In this document: positions 36,284-44,988 of the stretch, one piece after another
Layout: each line of letters starts with the position of its first letter
Numbering within the stretch: the stretch's first letter is position 1
Origin: Sphingorhabdus lacus
Lineage (GTDB): Bacteria > Pseudomonadota > Alphaproteobacteria > Sphingomonadales > Sphingomonadaceae
Direction: 5' to 3'
Length of the DNA: 64,000 nucleotides
NCBI RefSeq assembly: GCF_009768975.1
Contig: NZ_CP035733.1
Span: 3,330,001-3,394,000, forward strand
Position numbers and translations under genes: made by a program
Notes under the pieces: generated by a model
Database searches by the model: none
What the model was told of the DNA's origin: nothing
The model's input: the letters and a program-made list of their open reading frames with translations, nothing else

Positions 36284-37471
36284 ATGTCGATTACACCTTT
36301 GATGCCTGTCTATCCGCGGTGCGGGTTCCGGCCGGTGCGAGGTGAGGGTGCCTGGCTGATTTCCGAAGACGGCAGCCGCGCTCTGGATTTTGCCGCGGGT
36401 ATCGCGGTGAACCTTCTCGGCCATGGCCATCCGCATTTGACCAAGGCGATACAGGATCAGGCGGCTACGCTGATGCACGTGTCCAACCTGTATGGCAGCC
36501 CGCAGGGCGAGGCCTTTGCCCAGCGGTTGGTCGACACGACCTTTGCCGATACGGTGTTTTTCACCAATTCGGGGGCGGAAGCTGTCGAATGTTCGATCAA
36601 GACCGCCCGCGCTTACCACCAGAGCCAAGGCAGCGACCGGTACGAAATCATCACCTTCAAGAACGCCTTCCACGGCCGCACGATGGCGACGATTTCGGCG
36701 AGCAATCAGGAAAAGATGCACAAGGGTTTCCTGCCGCTGCTCGAAGGTTTCAAATATGTCGACTTCGACGATCTCGAAGGCGCAAAAGCCGCTATCGGTC
36801 CGAAGACTGCGGCATTCCTGGTTGAACCCATTCAGGGTGAGGGTGGTGTGCGTCCTGCGTCCGATGCCTTTATGAAGGGTCTGCGCGCGCTGGCCGACGA
36901 ACATGGCCTAATGCTCATCCTCGATGAAGTGCAGTGCGGCGTCGCGCGCTCCGGCACGCTCTATTGCTATGAACAATATGGTATCGAACCCGATATCATG
37001 GCGACCGCCAAGGGCTTGGGCGGCGGCTTCCCGGTTGGCGCGTGCCTCGCCACTGAAGAAGCGGCGCGCGGCATGGTGGTCGGCACCCATGGTTCGACCT
37101 ATGGCGGCAACCCCTTTGCCATGGCGGCTTGCCAGGCAGTTTGGGATGTCGTTGCCAATGACGAATTCCTGGCGCAGGTCCGTGCAACGGGTGACAAGCT
37201 GCGCGCGGCGCTGGAACAGTTTATCGGCAATTATCCCGACCTGTTCACCGGTGTGCGGGGCAAGGGCCTTATGCTCGGCGTGACCATGACCCACGAAACA
37301 CGCGCCTTTGTTGCCCATTTGCGCGACAATCACGGCCTGCTGACCGTGGCCGCAGGGGACAACACCTTCCGCGTCTTGCCGCCGCTGAATATTGACGACA
37401 GCCATATCTCCATCTTCATGGAAAAACTGTCGGCAGGGGCTGCCAGCTACCAAATGCCGGAAGCCGCATGA
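36284..37471 (+). CDS. argD: Acetylornithine aminotransferase
   Basis: A 395-residue class III PLP aminotransferase. In arginine synthesis it makes N-acetylornithine from the semialdehyde; the same enzyme often serves the succinyl-diaminopimelate step of lysine synthesis. [17 protein letters not shown] binds the cofactor phosphate, [12 protein letters not shown] follows, [13 protein letters not shown] holds the PLP Asp, and the Schiff-base Lys is in [17 protein letters not shown] 36284 has GAAGGAA about 8 bp upstream. The stop overlaps argF (ATGA), making an argDF operon. Confidence 0.96.
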   Translation: MSITPLMPVYPRCGFRPVRGEGAWLISEDGSRALDFAAGIAVNLLGHGHPHLTKAIQDQAATLMHVSNLYGSPQGEAFAQRLVDTTFADTVFFTNSGAEAVECSIKTARAYHQSQGSDRYEIITFKNAFHGRTMATISASNQEKMHKGFLPLLEGFKYVDFDDLEGAKAAIGPKTAAFLVEPIQGEGGVRPASDAFMKGLRALADEHGLMLILDEVQCGVARSGTLYCYEQYGIEPDIMATAKGLGGGFPVGACLATEEAARGMVVGTHGSTYGGNPFAMAACQAVWDVVANDEFLAQVRATGDKLRAALEQFIGNYPDLFTGVRGKGLMLGVTMTHETRAFVAHLRDNHGLLTVAAGDNTFRVLPPLNIDDSHISIFMEKLSAGAASYQMPEAA

Positions 37472-38397
37472 CACGGCATTTCCTGAATCTGGCGGACGCT
37501 GGCGGAGACGCGATTGCGGCGATGCTCGCGGACGCAATGGACAGGAAAGCAGCGCGCACCGGCTGGCCCAAGGGGAAAGCGGACAGCGATGCGCCGCTCG
37601 CCGGGCATACGCTTGGCATGATCTTCGAGAAGAACTCGACCCGGACGCGCACGTCTTTCGAGATGGCGATGAAACAACTGGGCGGGGACAGTATCTTCAT
37701 GGCGTCCGGCCAGATGCAGCTCGGGCGGGGCGAGAGCATTGCCGATACCGCACGCGTGCTGTCGCGCTATGTCGATGCCATCATGATCCGCACCGATGAT
37801 CATGCGAAGATCGAGGAACTGGCCAAATATGCCAGCGTTCCGGTCATCAACGGCCTCACCGACTTGTCGCATCCCTGCCAGATTGTGGCGGATTTGCTGA
37901 CCGTTGCGGAACAAGGCAAGGCTTTGCCGGGACTGGAATTGGCCTGGCTGGGCGACGGGAATAATGTGCTGAACTCGATCGTCGAGGCGGCGGGTATTTT
38001 CAAGTTCAACGTCCGGATTGCCGTGCCGCAGGGTTATGAAAGCGACAGCCAGTTCGTCGAAGCGGCGCAGGCCGCCGGCGCGCAGATCACGCTGACCCGT
38101 GATGCGGCAGAGGCCGTGGCCGGGGCGGATGTCGTGGTGACCGATACCTGGGTGTCGATGGGGCAGGAGCATGCCCATAACAAGATCGCGGCCATGATGC
38201 CTTATCAGGTCAACGACCGGTTGATGGCTGGCGCAAAGCCCGATGCCAAGTTTCTGCACTGCCTGCCGGCGCACCGTGGCGAAGAGGCGACCGACGCGGT
38301 TCTCGACGGCCCGCAATCGCTGATCTGGGATGAGGCGGAGAACCGGCTTCACGCGCAAAAGTCGATTTTGCTGTGGTGCTTTGGATTGCTGGGATGA
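37468..38397 (+). CDS. argF: Ornithine carbamoyltransferase
   Basis: A 309-residue enzyme that makes citrulline from ornithine and carbamoyl phosphate. The carbamoyl-phosphate loop [12 protein letters not shown] in the central region, and the ornithine-binding HCLPAHRG are intact. It overlaps argD by 4 bp, the usual argDF arrangement in sphingomonads. hslO follows 25 bp later. Confidence 0.97.
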   Translation: MTRHFLNLADAGGDAIAAMLADAMDRKAARTGWPKGKADSDAPLAGHTLGMIFEKNSTRTRTSFEMAMKQLGGDSIFMASGQMQLGRGESIADTARVLSRYVDAIMIRTDDHAKIEELAKYASVPVINGLTDLSHPCQIVADLLTVAEQGKALPGLELAWLGDGNNVLNSIVEAAGIFKFNVRIAVPQGYESDSQFVEAAQAAGAQITLTRDAAEAVAGADVVVTDTWVSMGQEHAHNKIAAMMPYQVNDRLMAGAKPDAKFLHCLPAHRGEEATDAVLDGPQSLIWDEAENRLHAQKSILLWCFGLLG

Positions 38398-38422
38398 CCC
38401 ACCCGGCAGATGCCCGAACCTG

Positions 38423-39343
38423 ATGGCCTCGCAACCTGAAACCCTGAGCGACCAGCCCTTGCGCTTTTCCATTCCGGCACGCGATGCGCGGGGGCGGTTG
38501 GTGCGTCTGGATTCCGTGCTGAACGAAATCCTGTCGGCGCATGCCTATCCGCCGCTGGTGGAAAAGACATTGGCCGAGGCACTTGTTCTGACGGCCTTGC
38601 TGGGAACGTCGCTGAAGGATCAGGGAAGCCAGCTCACGCTGCAGGTCCAGACCGAAAAGGGCGCGATACGCCTGCTCGCCTGCGACTATAAGGATGGCGC
38701 GCTGCGCGGATATGCGCAGTTCGATGCGGCGACGGTGGCTTCGCTTCCGCACGATTCGACGCTATTCGGCATTTTTGGCACGGGCTATCTTGCGATAACC
38801 TTCGATCGGGCAAAGCCCGCGTCCGAAGGCGGTGGCCGCTATCAGGGCATTGTCCCGCTGGAAGGGTCCTGCCTGTCCGAGGCTTCGCAGAATTATTTTG
38901 TCCAGTCCGAGCAAATCCCGACCTTCATTCGCGCGGCGGTCGACCATGTGGATGGACGCTGCGTTGCCGGTGGAATATTGGCGCAGCATTTGCCCGAGGG
39001 CGAAGAAGGCCGCGAGCGCCTGCACGTCCGCCTCGACCATCCCGAGTGGGAGCATGTCGAAATATTGGCCTTCACGGTTCTGCCCGAAGAACTGGCGGAT
39101 CCCGAACTTCCGTTGGAAGAGATCGTCTGGCGGTTGTTTCACGAAGAAGACGAAGTGCGGGTCGAACAGGCAAACAAGCTGACCAAAGGCTGCCGCTGCG
39201 ATCCGGCGCATATTCGCGACGTTATTGCGAAATTTCCCGCCGAGGATCGCGCCGAAATGGCTGATGAAGCAGGCGATATTGTGGTTGATTGCGAGTTCTG
39301 TTCGCGACGCTTTCCGGTGAGTCTGGCAAGCTTCAACAACTGA
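38423..39343 (+). CDS. hslO: Hsp33 redox-regulated chaperone
   Basis: A 306-residue Hsp33-type holdase. The N-terminal domain starts RFSIPARDARGRLVRLD, and the C-terminal zinc centre has CRC (KGCRCDPAH) and CEFC (VDCEFCSRRF). The four cysteines bind zinc when reduced and form disulfides on oxidative stress, which switches on chaperone activity. ATG 38423 begins at the usual family start; the ribosome site is weak. It follows argF closely and may be co-transcribed. Confidence 0.94.
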   Translation: MASQPETLSDQPLRFSIPARDARGRLVRLDSVLNEILSAHAYPPLVEKTLAEALVLTALLGTSLKDQGSQLTLQVQTEKGAIRLLACDYKDGALRGYAQFDAATVASLPHDSTLFGIFGTGYLAITFDRAKPASEGGGRYQGIVPLEGSCLSEASQNYFVQSEQIPTFIRAAVDHVDGRCVAGGILAQHLPEGEEGRERLHVRLDHPEWEHVEILAFTVLPEELADPELPLEEIVWRLFHEEDEVRVEQANKLTKGCRCDPAHIRDVIAKFPAEDRAEMADEAGDIVVDCEFCSRRFPVSLASFNN

Positions 39344-39408
39344 ATTGTGACATTTGTCGCAAATTGACAGTCATTCATCGTTCATATACCACATTCTATC
39401 GTGCTTAT

Positions 39409-39427
39409 TATAACAATTGCTGTTATA
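39409..39427. promoter_or_regulatory. Inverted repeat upstream of the DUF3617-like gene
   Basis: TATAACA-N5-TGTTATA, perfect 7-bp arms, 61 bp before the start of the next gene. TTGACA at 39364 could be the -35 box of a nearby promoter. The repeat has the size of a repressor operator. Confidence 0.4.
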
Positions 39428-39487
39428 GACGTAACAAAGAAAAGGTCGCTTCGCTGAAACTGGTTAAGGTTTACGGTCAAGAAGCAT

Positions 39488-39904
39488 ATGAAAATGAAAT
39501 TCTCCCACATCACTCTCGCGGGCATTTGTGCCCTTTCTGCGGCATCGGGCGCCTATGCGATTGCACAAGGCGGCGACCTGTCGTTGCTGGAATCCGTTGA
39601 ACGCGGGATGTGGCATTTGCGGGCGGTGGGCGGTGGTCCGTCAGGTGCGCCTGTCAACCAGATTTGCGTGAATGATCCGGCCAAGCTTGTCCAGATCCAG
39701 CATGGTGCTGCGGCGTGCGAACATTATGTCGTCCGCTCCAGCGCGACTGCGGTCACGGTGAGCTATAGCTGTAAGGGCCAGGGTCAGGGCTTGACCACCA
39801 TCCGCAAGGAATCCCCGCGTCTGATCCATATCCAGTCGCAGGGCATCCGCAATAATGCGCCCTTTTCCTTTTCCGTTGAAGGACGCCGGATGAGCGCCTG
39901 CTGA
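39488..39904 (+). CDS. Exported DUF3617-like protein
   Basis: A 138-residue periplasmic protein with a signal peptide (about residues 1-24, ending AYA). It has LLESVERGMWHLRA followed by ICVNDPAKLVQIQH and paired cysteines. This matches the DUF3617 group of sphingomonad envelope proteins, whose function is unknown. ATG 39494 is an alternative start. A terminator lies at 40034. Confidence 0.75.
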   Translation: MKMKFSHITLAGICALSAASGAYAIAQGGDLSLLESVERGMWHLRAVGGGPSGAPVNQICVNDPAKLVQIQHGAAACEHYVVRSSATAVTVSYSCKGQGQGLTTIRKESPRLIHIQSQGIRNNAPFSFSVEGRRMSAC

Positions 39905-40033
39905 TCGGGCGCGGCAACGATCTTCGTTTCGCCAATTGCCGTTAAGTTAATATTTACCATTGCCGCTTAGAGGGAAGGGGTGTCTTTTTGTAGATACACT
40001 TTCCTCCCTAGCTGGCTGAATAGCCAACTACTT

Positions 40034-40070
40034 GGGCCGCACGCGAATATCGCAGGCGGCCCTTTCTTTT
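40034..40070 (+). terminator. Rho-independent terminator
   Basis: GGGCCGC (40034-40040) pairs with GCGGCCC (40056-40062), followed by TTTCTTTT. It ends rightward transcription of the DUF3617-like gene just before the convergent gcdH stop codon. Confidence 0.7.
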
Positions 40071-40071
40071 G

Positions 40072-41256
40072 TCAGAATGCGGCAATGCCCGTGATGGCGC
40101 GGCCCAATATCAGCGCATGGACGTCATGTGCCCCTTCATAAGTGTTGACCGTTTCGAGGTTCACCATGTGGCGCATGACCTGATATTCGTCGCTGATCCC
40201 GTTGCCGCCGTGCATATCCCGCGCGGCGCGCGCAACGTCGAGCGCTTTGCCGACATTGTTGCGCTTGACGATCGAGATCATGTCGGGCGCAAACTGGCCT
40301 TCGTCCATGAGACGGCCGACGCGCAAGCTGGCCTGCAAGCCAAGCGCGATATCGGTCATCATGTCCGCCAGCTTTTTCTGGTACAGCTGGTTGGCGGCAA
40401 GCGGCTTGCCGAACTGGTGCCGGTCAAGGCCATATTGCCGCGCGGCGTGCATGCAAAACTCGGCCGCACCCAGCGCGCCCCAGCTGATGCCGTAACGGGC
40501 GCGGTTGAGGCAGCCAAAAGGTCCCTTCAACCCCTGGACATCGGGGAGCAGGGCATCTTCGCCGATTTCGACATTGTCCATGACAATCATGCCGGTGGTG
40601 GAGGCGCGAAGCGAAAGCTTACCTTCGATCTTGGGCGCGGACAGGCCCTTCATTCCCTTTTCCAGCACAAAGCCGCGAATACCGCCGCCATGCGCTTCGG
40701 ATTTTGCCCACACGACAAACACATCGGCAAAGGGTGCGTTGGAAATCCAGGTCTTCGTGCCATTCAGCACATAACCGCCGTCCACCTTTTTGGCGAAGGT
40801 CCGCATTCCGGCCGGGTCGGAGCCTGCATCGGGTTCGGTCAGGCCAAAACAGCCGATCAGCGTGCCTGCCGCCAGACCCGGCAGATATTTGCGGCGCTGT
40901 TCTTCGGAGCCATAAGCATAGATAGGATGCATCACGAGCGAGGACTGCACCGAAGCCATCGACCGGTAGCCTGAATCGACGCGCTCGATTTCGCGCGCGA
41001 TCAGGCCATAGGCGACATAGGATGCGCCAACGCCGCCATATTCTTCCGGAATTGTCGCGCCGAGAAGGCCGGTCTGGCCCATCAGCGGAAATAGTTCGGG
41101 CGCGTCGCGTTCGCTGCGATAGGCTTCGATGACCCGCGGCTGGAGTTCGCTCTGCGCAAAGGCGTGGGCGGTGTCGCGGATCATGCGTTCGTCTTCGGTC
41201 AACTGCGCGTCCAGATTGAACGGATCGGACCAGTTAAAAGCTGCCATTTCGGCCAT
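40072..41256 (-). CDS. gcdH: Glutaryl-CoA dehydrogenase
   Basis: A 394-residue FAD acyl-CoA dehydrogenase. [14 protein letters not shown] and [18 protein letters not shown] are the flavin/substrate region, and the catalytic Glu is in [20 protein letters not shown]. The last motif is diagnostic of the glutaryl-CoA branch, which oxidises and decarboxylates glutaryl-CoA to crotonyl-CoA in lysine, tryptophan and benzoate breakdown. It diverges from an ALDH7-type aminoadipate-semialdehyde dehydrogenase gene, consistent with lysine catabolism. Confidence 0.94.
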   Translation of the reverse strand: MAEMAAFNWSDPFNLDAQLTEDERMIRDTAHAFAQSELQPRVIEAYRSERDAPELFPLMGQTGLLGATIPEEYGGVGASYVAYGLIAREIERVDSGYRSMASVQSSLVMHPIYAYGSEEQRRKYLPGLAAGTLIGCFGLTEPDAGSDPAGMRTFAKKVDGGYVLNGTKTWISNAPFADVFVVWAKSEAHGGGIRGFVLEKGMKGLSAPKIEGKLSLRASTTGMIVMDNVEIGEDALLPDVQGLKGPFGCLNRARYGISWGALGAAEFCMHAARQYGLDRHQFGKPLAANQLYQKKLADMMTDIALGLQASLRVGRLMDEGQFAPDMISIVKRNNVGKALDVARAARDMHGGNGISDEYQVMRHMVNLETVNTYEGAHDVHALILGRAITGIAAF

Positions 41257-41320
41257 AGATTGTCTCCAATTGATGGCCGCTCGCTAGACTTTTCCAAATC
41301 ACTAGACAAGTTCCACTTAG

Positions 41321-41402
41321 CACCGTCATGCTGAACTTGTTTCAGCATCTTACTTTTTTGCTTGGAATCGAACTAAGACCCTGAAACAAGTTCAGGGTGA
41401 CG
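41321..41402. repeat. REPIN-like inverted pair of REP hairpins
   Basis: Two imperfect palindromes in opposite orientation: GTCATGCTGAACTTGTTTCA on the left and CTGAAACAAGTTCAGGGTGA on the right. Each contains CTGAA...TTCAG, and each ends in the same TCTTA/TAAGA outer sequence. The same pair occurs at 44470-44539. The right copy overlaps the annotated GTG start of the next gene. Confidence 0.7.
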
Positions 41403-42911
41403 AAGGTGAGAACGGGTGTGACATTGGTAAAGAAGGAAGTTGAAGGATTGCTGAAACGCCTGGGCGCGTCAGCATGTGGTAACCTTGCCGTCCACACCCC
41501 AATAGACGGCAGCCAGATCGGCTCGGTGTCGATTGCCTCGCCAGCCGACATTGAATCCTCCATCGCCGCGTCGCACGACGTTTTCCTCGAATGGCGCACG
41601 GTACCCGCACCGCGCCGTGGCGAATTGGTGCGCCTTTTCGGCAATGCGTTGCGGGACCATAAGGACAGCCTTGCGCGCCTTGTCACCATCGATTGCGGCA
41701 AGCCCCTGTCCGAAGGCTTGGGCGAAGTGCAGGAGATGATCGACATTTGCGACTTCGCCGTCGGCCTTTCGCGGCAGTTGCACGGGCTGACCATCGCCAG
41801 CGAACGTCCCGGCCACCGGATGATGGAGCAATGGCATCCGCTGGGACCGACGCTCGTTATTTCGGCGTTCAACTTCCCCGTTGCGGTCTGGGCATGGAAT
41901 GCCGCGCTTGCGCTGGTCTGCGGCAACAGCGTTATCTGGAAACCGTCGGAAAAAACCCCGCTGACCGCTCTCGCCGTTCAGGCCATTTTTGAACAAGCCG
42001 TGCGCGCTTTTGGCGATGCGCCGGAGCATCTTTCCCAGGTTGTGCAGGGCGGACGCGATGTCGGTGCCACGCTTGTCGCCGACCCGCGCATCGCGCTCAT
42101 TTCCGCAACGGGCAGCACGGCAATGGGGCGCACAGTTGGGCAGGTGGCAGCCGGCCGCTTTGCCCGGTCCATCCTCGAACTCGGCGGCAACAACGCCGCA
42201 ATCATCAGCGACAAGGCCGATGTGGCGCTTGCCCTGCGCGGGGTGTTGTTTTCGGCCTTTGGCACAACGGGACAGCGCTGCACCAGTTTGCGGCGGCTCT
42301 TTGTGCATGACAGCCTTTACGACAGCTTCGTCCCCGCGCTGAAGGCGGCTGCGGCTTCAATGCCCATCGGCGATCCGCTGGACAGCGCACATCTTGCCGG
42401 ACCGTTGATTGACGAGGCAGCCCTGACCGCGATGCAGGCGGCGCTTGAGGAAGCAAAAGCCCTTGGCGGCATTCTGTCCGGCGGGGAGCGCCTGCCGGGG
42501 AACGGCGTCTATGTTCGCCCGGCGGTTGTGGAGATGGCCGCACAGGTAGGCCCGGTGCTGCGCGAAACATTCGCTCCCATCCTTTACGTGATGCGCTACA
42601 CCGATCTGGACGCGGCAATCGCGTTGCAAAATGCGGTGGGCGCGGGTCTGTCCTCTTCGATCTTCTCGACTGATGTGCGCGAATGCGAGCGCTTCCTGTC
42701 TGCTTCGGGCAGCGACTGCGGCATTGCCAATGTCAACATCGGCACATCGGGCGCGGAAATTGGCGGGGCATTCGGCGGTGAAAAGGAAACCGGCGGCGGA
42801 CGCGAGTCCGGGTCGGACGCTTGGAAAGCCTATATGCGCCGGGCCACCAACACGATCAATTATTCGAACGAACTGCCGCTTGCGCAAGGTGTGACTTTTG
42901 ACCTAGGCTGA
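41397..42911 (+). CDS. amaB: ALDH7-type alpha-aminoadipic semialdehyde dehydrogenase
   Basis: A 504-residue aldehyde dehydrogenase. FGTTGQRCTSLRR holds the catalytic Cys, LELGGNNA the Glu, and GTSGAEIGGAFGGEKETGGG plus ESGSDAWKAYMRR are the ALDH7 signature. It oxidises aminoadipate semialdehyde (piperideine-6-carboxylate) to aminoadipate in lysine catabolism. The longest frame begins at GTG 41397, inside the REPIN repeat. A TTG at 41448, preceded by GGAAG and AAGG, begins closer to the usual family start and is a good alternative. It is divergent from gcdH. Confidence 0.92.
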   Translation: MTKVRTGVTLVKKEVEGLLKRLGASACGNLAVHTPIDGSQIGSVSIASPADIESSIAASHDVFLEWRTVPAPRRGELVRLFGNALRDHKDSLARLVTIDCGKPLSEGLGEVQEMIDICDFAVGLSRQLHGLTIASERPGHRMMEQWHPLGPTLVISAFNFPVAVWAWNAALALVCGNSVIWKPSEKTPLTALAVQAIFEQAVRAFGDAPEHLSQVVQGGRDVGATLVADPRIALISATGSTAMGRTVGQVAAGRFARSILELGGNNAAIISDKADVALALRGVLFSAFGTTGQRCTSLRRLFVHDSLYDSFVPALKAAAASMPIGDPLDSAHLAGPLIDEAALTAMQAALEEAKALGGILSGGERLPGNGVYVRPAVVEMAAQVGPVLRETFAPILYVMRYTDLDAAIALQNAVGAGLSSSIFSTDVRECERFLSASGSDCGIANVNIGTSGAEIGGAFGGEKETGGGRESGSDAWKAYMRRATNTINYSNELPLAQGVTFDLG

Positions 42912-42927
42912 CGGGCAGGAGAGACCT

Positions 42928-44394
42928 ATGCTTGTCGAAAAATTGCCGCCGGTAAAGGCCACGCTGCAGCCCAGTAATCATCCTTATCTGAACGGGGCGT
43001 GGACCCCGCAGCATGAGGAGGTGAGCGCCTTTGACCTTGACGTGATCGAAGGGGCCATTCCCGACGATATTGACGGCATCTATCTGCGCAACACCGAAAA
43101 CCAGTTGCATCAGCCACTTGGCCGTTATCACCCCTTTGATGGCGACGGTATGATCCACCAGATTGACTTTTCAGGTGGCAAGGCAAGTTACCGCAACCGT
43201 TTCGTCCGCACCCGCTGCTTCGCGGCGGAGCAGGACGCGGGCGGCTCGCTTTGGGGCGGGCTGATGGACCGCACCGGCACCTCCAAGCGCCCCGGCTTCG
43301 GTGCGCATGGCGGCCTCAAGGATTCGTCCAGCACCGACATTATCGTCCATGCCGGCAAGGCCGTGTCGACCTTTTACCAATGTGGGGAGGGTTATGTTCT
43401 CGACCCCGAAACGCTGGATCAGTCGGGCGTCGCATCCTGGGTTCCGCTTGATGGTATTTCAGCACATCCCAAGGTCGATGAACGCACGGGCGAGCTTCTG
43501 TTTTTCAACTATTCGAAGCACGCGCCTTATATGCATTATGGCGTCGTCGGTCCGGATGGGAAACTGGCGCATTATGTTCCTGTTCCCTTGCCGGGGCCAC
43601 GCCTTCCGCACGATATGATGTTCACGCCGAACTGGTCCATCCTGTGCGACTTTCCGCTGTTTTGGGACGAAGAATTGTTGAAGCGCGATGTGCACGTCAC
43701 GCGCCTTCACGAAGGGATGCCATCCCGCTTTGCGCTGATCCCGCGCTATGGCCAGCCCGAAGACATTCGCTGGTTCGAAGCCGACCCCACATTCGTCCTG
43801 CATTTCATCAACGCCTATGAAGAGGGTGATGAAGTCATCCTCGACGGCTATTTCGAAGAAGACCCTTATCCGCCGCCCATCGAAAGCGCAGGCGAATATG
43901 CGCATATGATGGCCTATGTGGATGAGCATAGCTTCAAACCGAAGCTGCACCGCTGGCGCTTCAATCTGGCGGACGGGACCACGAAAGAAGAACGGCTTGA
44001 CGACCGCATTCTCGAATTCGGGATGATGAACCAGCGCTTTCTGGGTCTTCCTTACCGCTATGCCTATAGCACCACGTCGAAGCCGGGCTGGTTCCTCTTC
44101 AATGGTTTTGTGAAGCATGATCTGGAAGCCGGTGCGTCCGAACAGGTGATGCTGGAGGATGGTCGTTACGGCAGCGAAGCCCCCTTCGCCCCGCGCACCG
44201 ACGCAAAGGACGAGGATGACGGCTATCTGGTCAGTTTCGTTATCGACGAAAACCGCGGCACGTCGGAATGTATCCTGATCGACTGCAAACGGTTTTCCGA
44301 AGGCCCCATCTGCCGCATCGCTTTGCCGCATAAAATATCAAGTGGCACCCACGCCCATTGGGTCGAGCGGCAAGATTTGCGGAAATACGGTTGA
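42928..44394 (+). CDS. Carotenoid oxygenase family protein
   Basis: A 488-residue iron(II) dioxygenase of the RPE65/carotenoid-cleavage family, which splits a C=C double bond in carotenoids, stilbenes or phenylpropenes. The four iron-binding histidines are in ISAHPKVD, RLPHDMMF, VLHFINAYEE and SGTHAHWV. The propeller pattern YLRNTENQLHQPLGRYHPFDGDG is typical. Sphingomonads use members for lignostilbenes and carotenoids; the substrate cannot be assigned here. It follows the ALDH gene by 16 bp with its own ribosome site (AGGAGAG), so it may be co-transcribed. Confidence 0.9.
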   Translation: MLVEKLPPVKATLQPSNHPYLNGAWTPQHEEVSAFDLDVIEGAIPDDIDGIYLRNTENQLHQPLGRYHPFDGDGMIHQIDFSGGKASYRNRFVRTRCFAAEQDAGGSLWGGLMDRTGTSKRPGFGAHGGLKDSSSTDIIVHAGKAVSTFYQCGEGYVLDPETLDQSGVASWVPLDGISAHPKVDERTGELLFFNYSKHAPYMHYGVVGPDGKLAHYVPVPLPGPRLPHDMMFTPNWSILCDFPLFWDEELLKRDVHVTRLHEGMPSRFALIPRYGQPEDIRWFEADPTFVLHFINAYEEGDEVILDGYFEEDPYPPPIESAGEYAHMMAYVDEHSFKPKLHRWRFNLADGTTKEERLDDRILEFGMMNQRFLGLPYRYAYSTTSKPGWFLFNGFVKHDLEAGASEQVMLEDGRYGSEAPFAPRTDAKDEDDGYLVSFVIDENRGTSECILIDCKRFSEGPICRIALPHKISSGTHAHWVERQDLRKYG

Positions 44395-44602
44395 GGGTTA
44401 CAATACCCTCCCGACCGCGGGAAGAGGGGAGCATATTTCACCCTCCCGTCACCCTGAACACCCAACCCCGTCACCCTGAACTTGTTTCAGGGTCTTAGTA
44501 CTTCGGCGTTGAAAAATAAGACCCTGAAACGCAGTCACCGGAGGTGAAATAAATTGTGCTCTGCACGCCTTCGGCTCAAGGATGACGGCGTTTGAAAACT
44601 CT

Positions 44603-44682
44603 CTCCGCGAACTCCGCGAACTCTACGTGAACCTGATACCATCGCTTTTCCGGTTCACGTAGAGTCCGCGGAGTTCGCGGAG
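44603..44682. repeat. 31-bp inverted repeat with 18-nt loop
   Basis: Arms at 44603-44633 and 44652-44682 match in 30 of 31 positions. The left arm begins with tandem CTCCGCGAA copies. The structure resembles other dispersed palindromic repeats in sphingomonad intergenic regions. Confidence 0.75.
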
Positions 44683-44765
44683 AAATTAGAATAAAGCCTT
44701 CGCGCCTTCGCGCGAACCAATCCCTTTCCTCCTTATTCCCTTTTTCCTTCTGACGGAAAATAGTA

Positions 44766-44803
44766 GCCTTATTCCCCTCCCGCAAGCGGGAGGGGAATAA
44801 GGC
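44766..44803. repeat. 18-bp perfect palindrome
   Basis: GCCTTATTCCCCTCCCGC, an AA loop and the exact complement. It could be a bidirectional transcription stop without T-run or a mobile repeat unit. Confidence 0.75.
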
Positions 44804-44896
44804 GCACGATCGCCGCACCTCCCAAAAATTCCCCCTTTCCATCAACGACAACCCGCGAACGCGTCGCTTTTCCGGCGGGCACCTAAACGCGTCAAG

Positions 44897-44939
44897 TTGA
44901 CATACATAGTCATGCTATCTAATAACCATAGCATTACTA
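44897..44939 (+). promoter_or_regulatory. Promoter and operator candidate of the autotransporter gene
   Basis: A consensus TTGACA (44897-44902) is followed by TCTAAT (44918-44923) at 15 bp or TAATAA at 17 bp. A 12-bp inverted repeat with one mismatch (TAGTCATGCTAT at 44907-44918, ATAGCATTACTA at 44928-44939) brackets the -10 region, where a bound regulator would block polymerase. The start codon is 50 bp farther on. Confidence 0.45.
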
Positions 44940-44988
44940 TCTTTAAACCACGTCAATTCCGACCCCAAGTTTAGGAAAAGAAAAGCAA

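Larger units (their letters stand above)
44395..44988. repeat. Gene-free, repeat-rich stretch
   Basis: A 594-bp gap packed with inverted repeats and no gene. It holds a REPIN-like pair (44470-44539); a 31-bp inverted repeat with one mismatch (44603-44633 and 44652-44682, made of iterated CTCCGCGAA units); a GC-rich palindrome with 18-bp arms and an AA loop (44766-44783 and 44786-44803); and, next to the autotransporter, an AT-rich promoter region. Confidence 0.8.
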
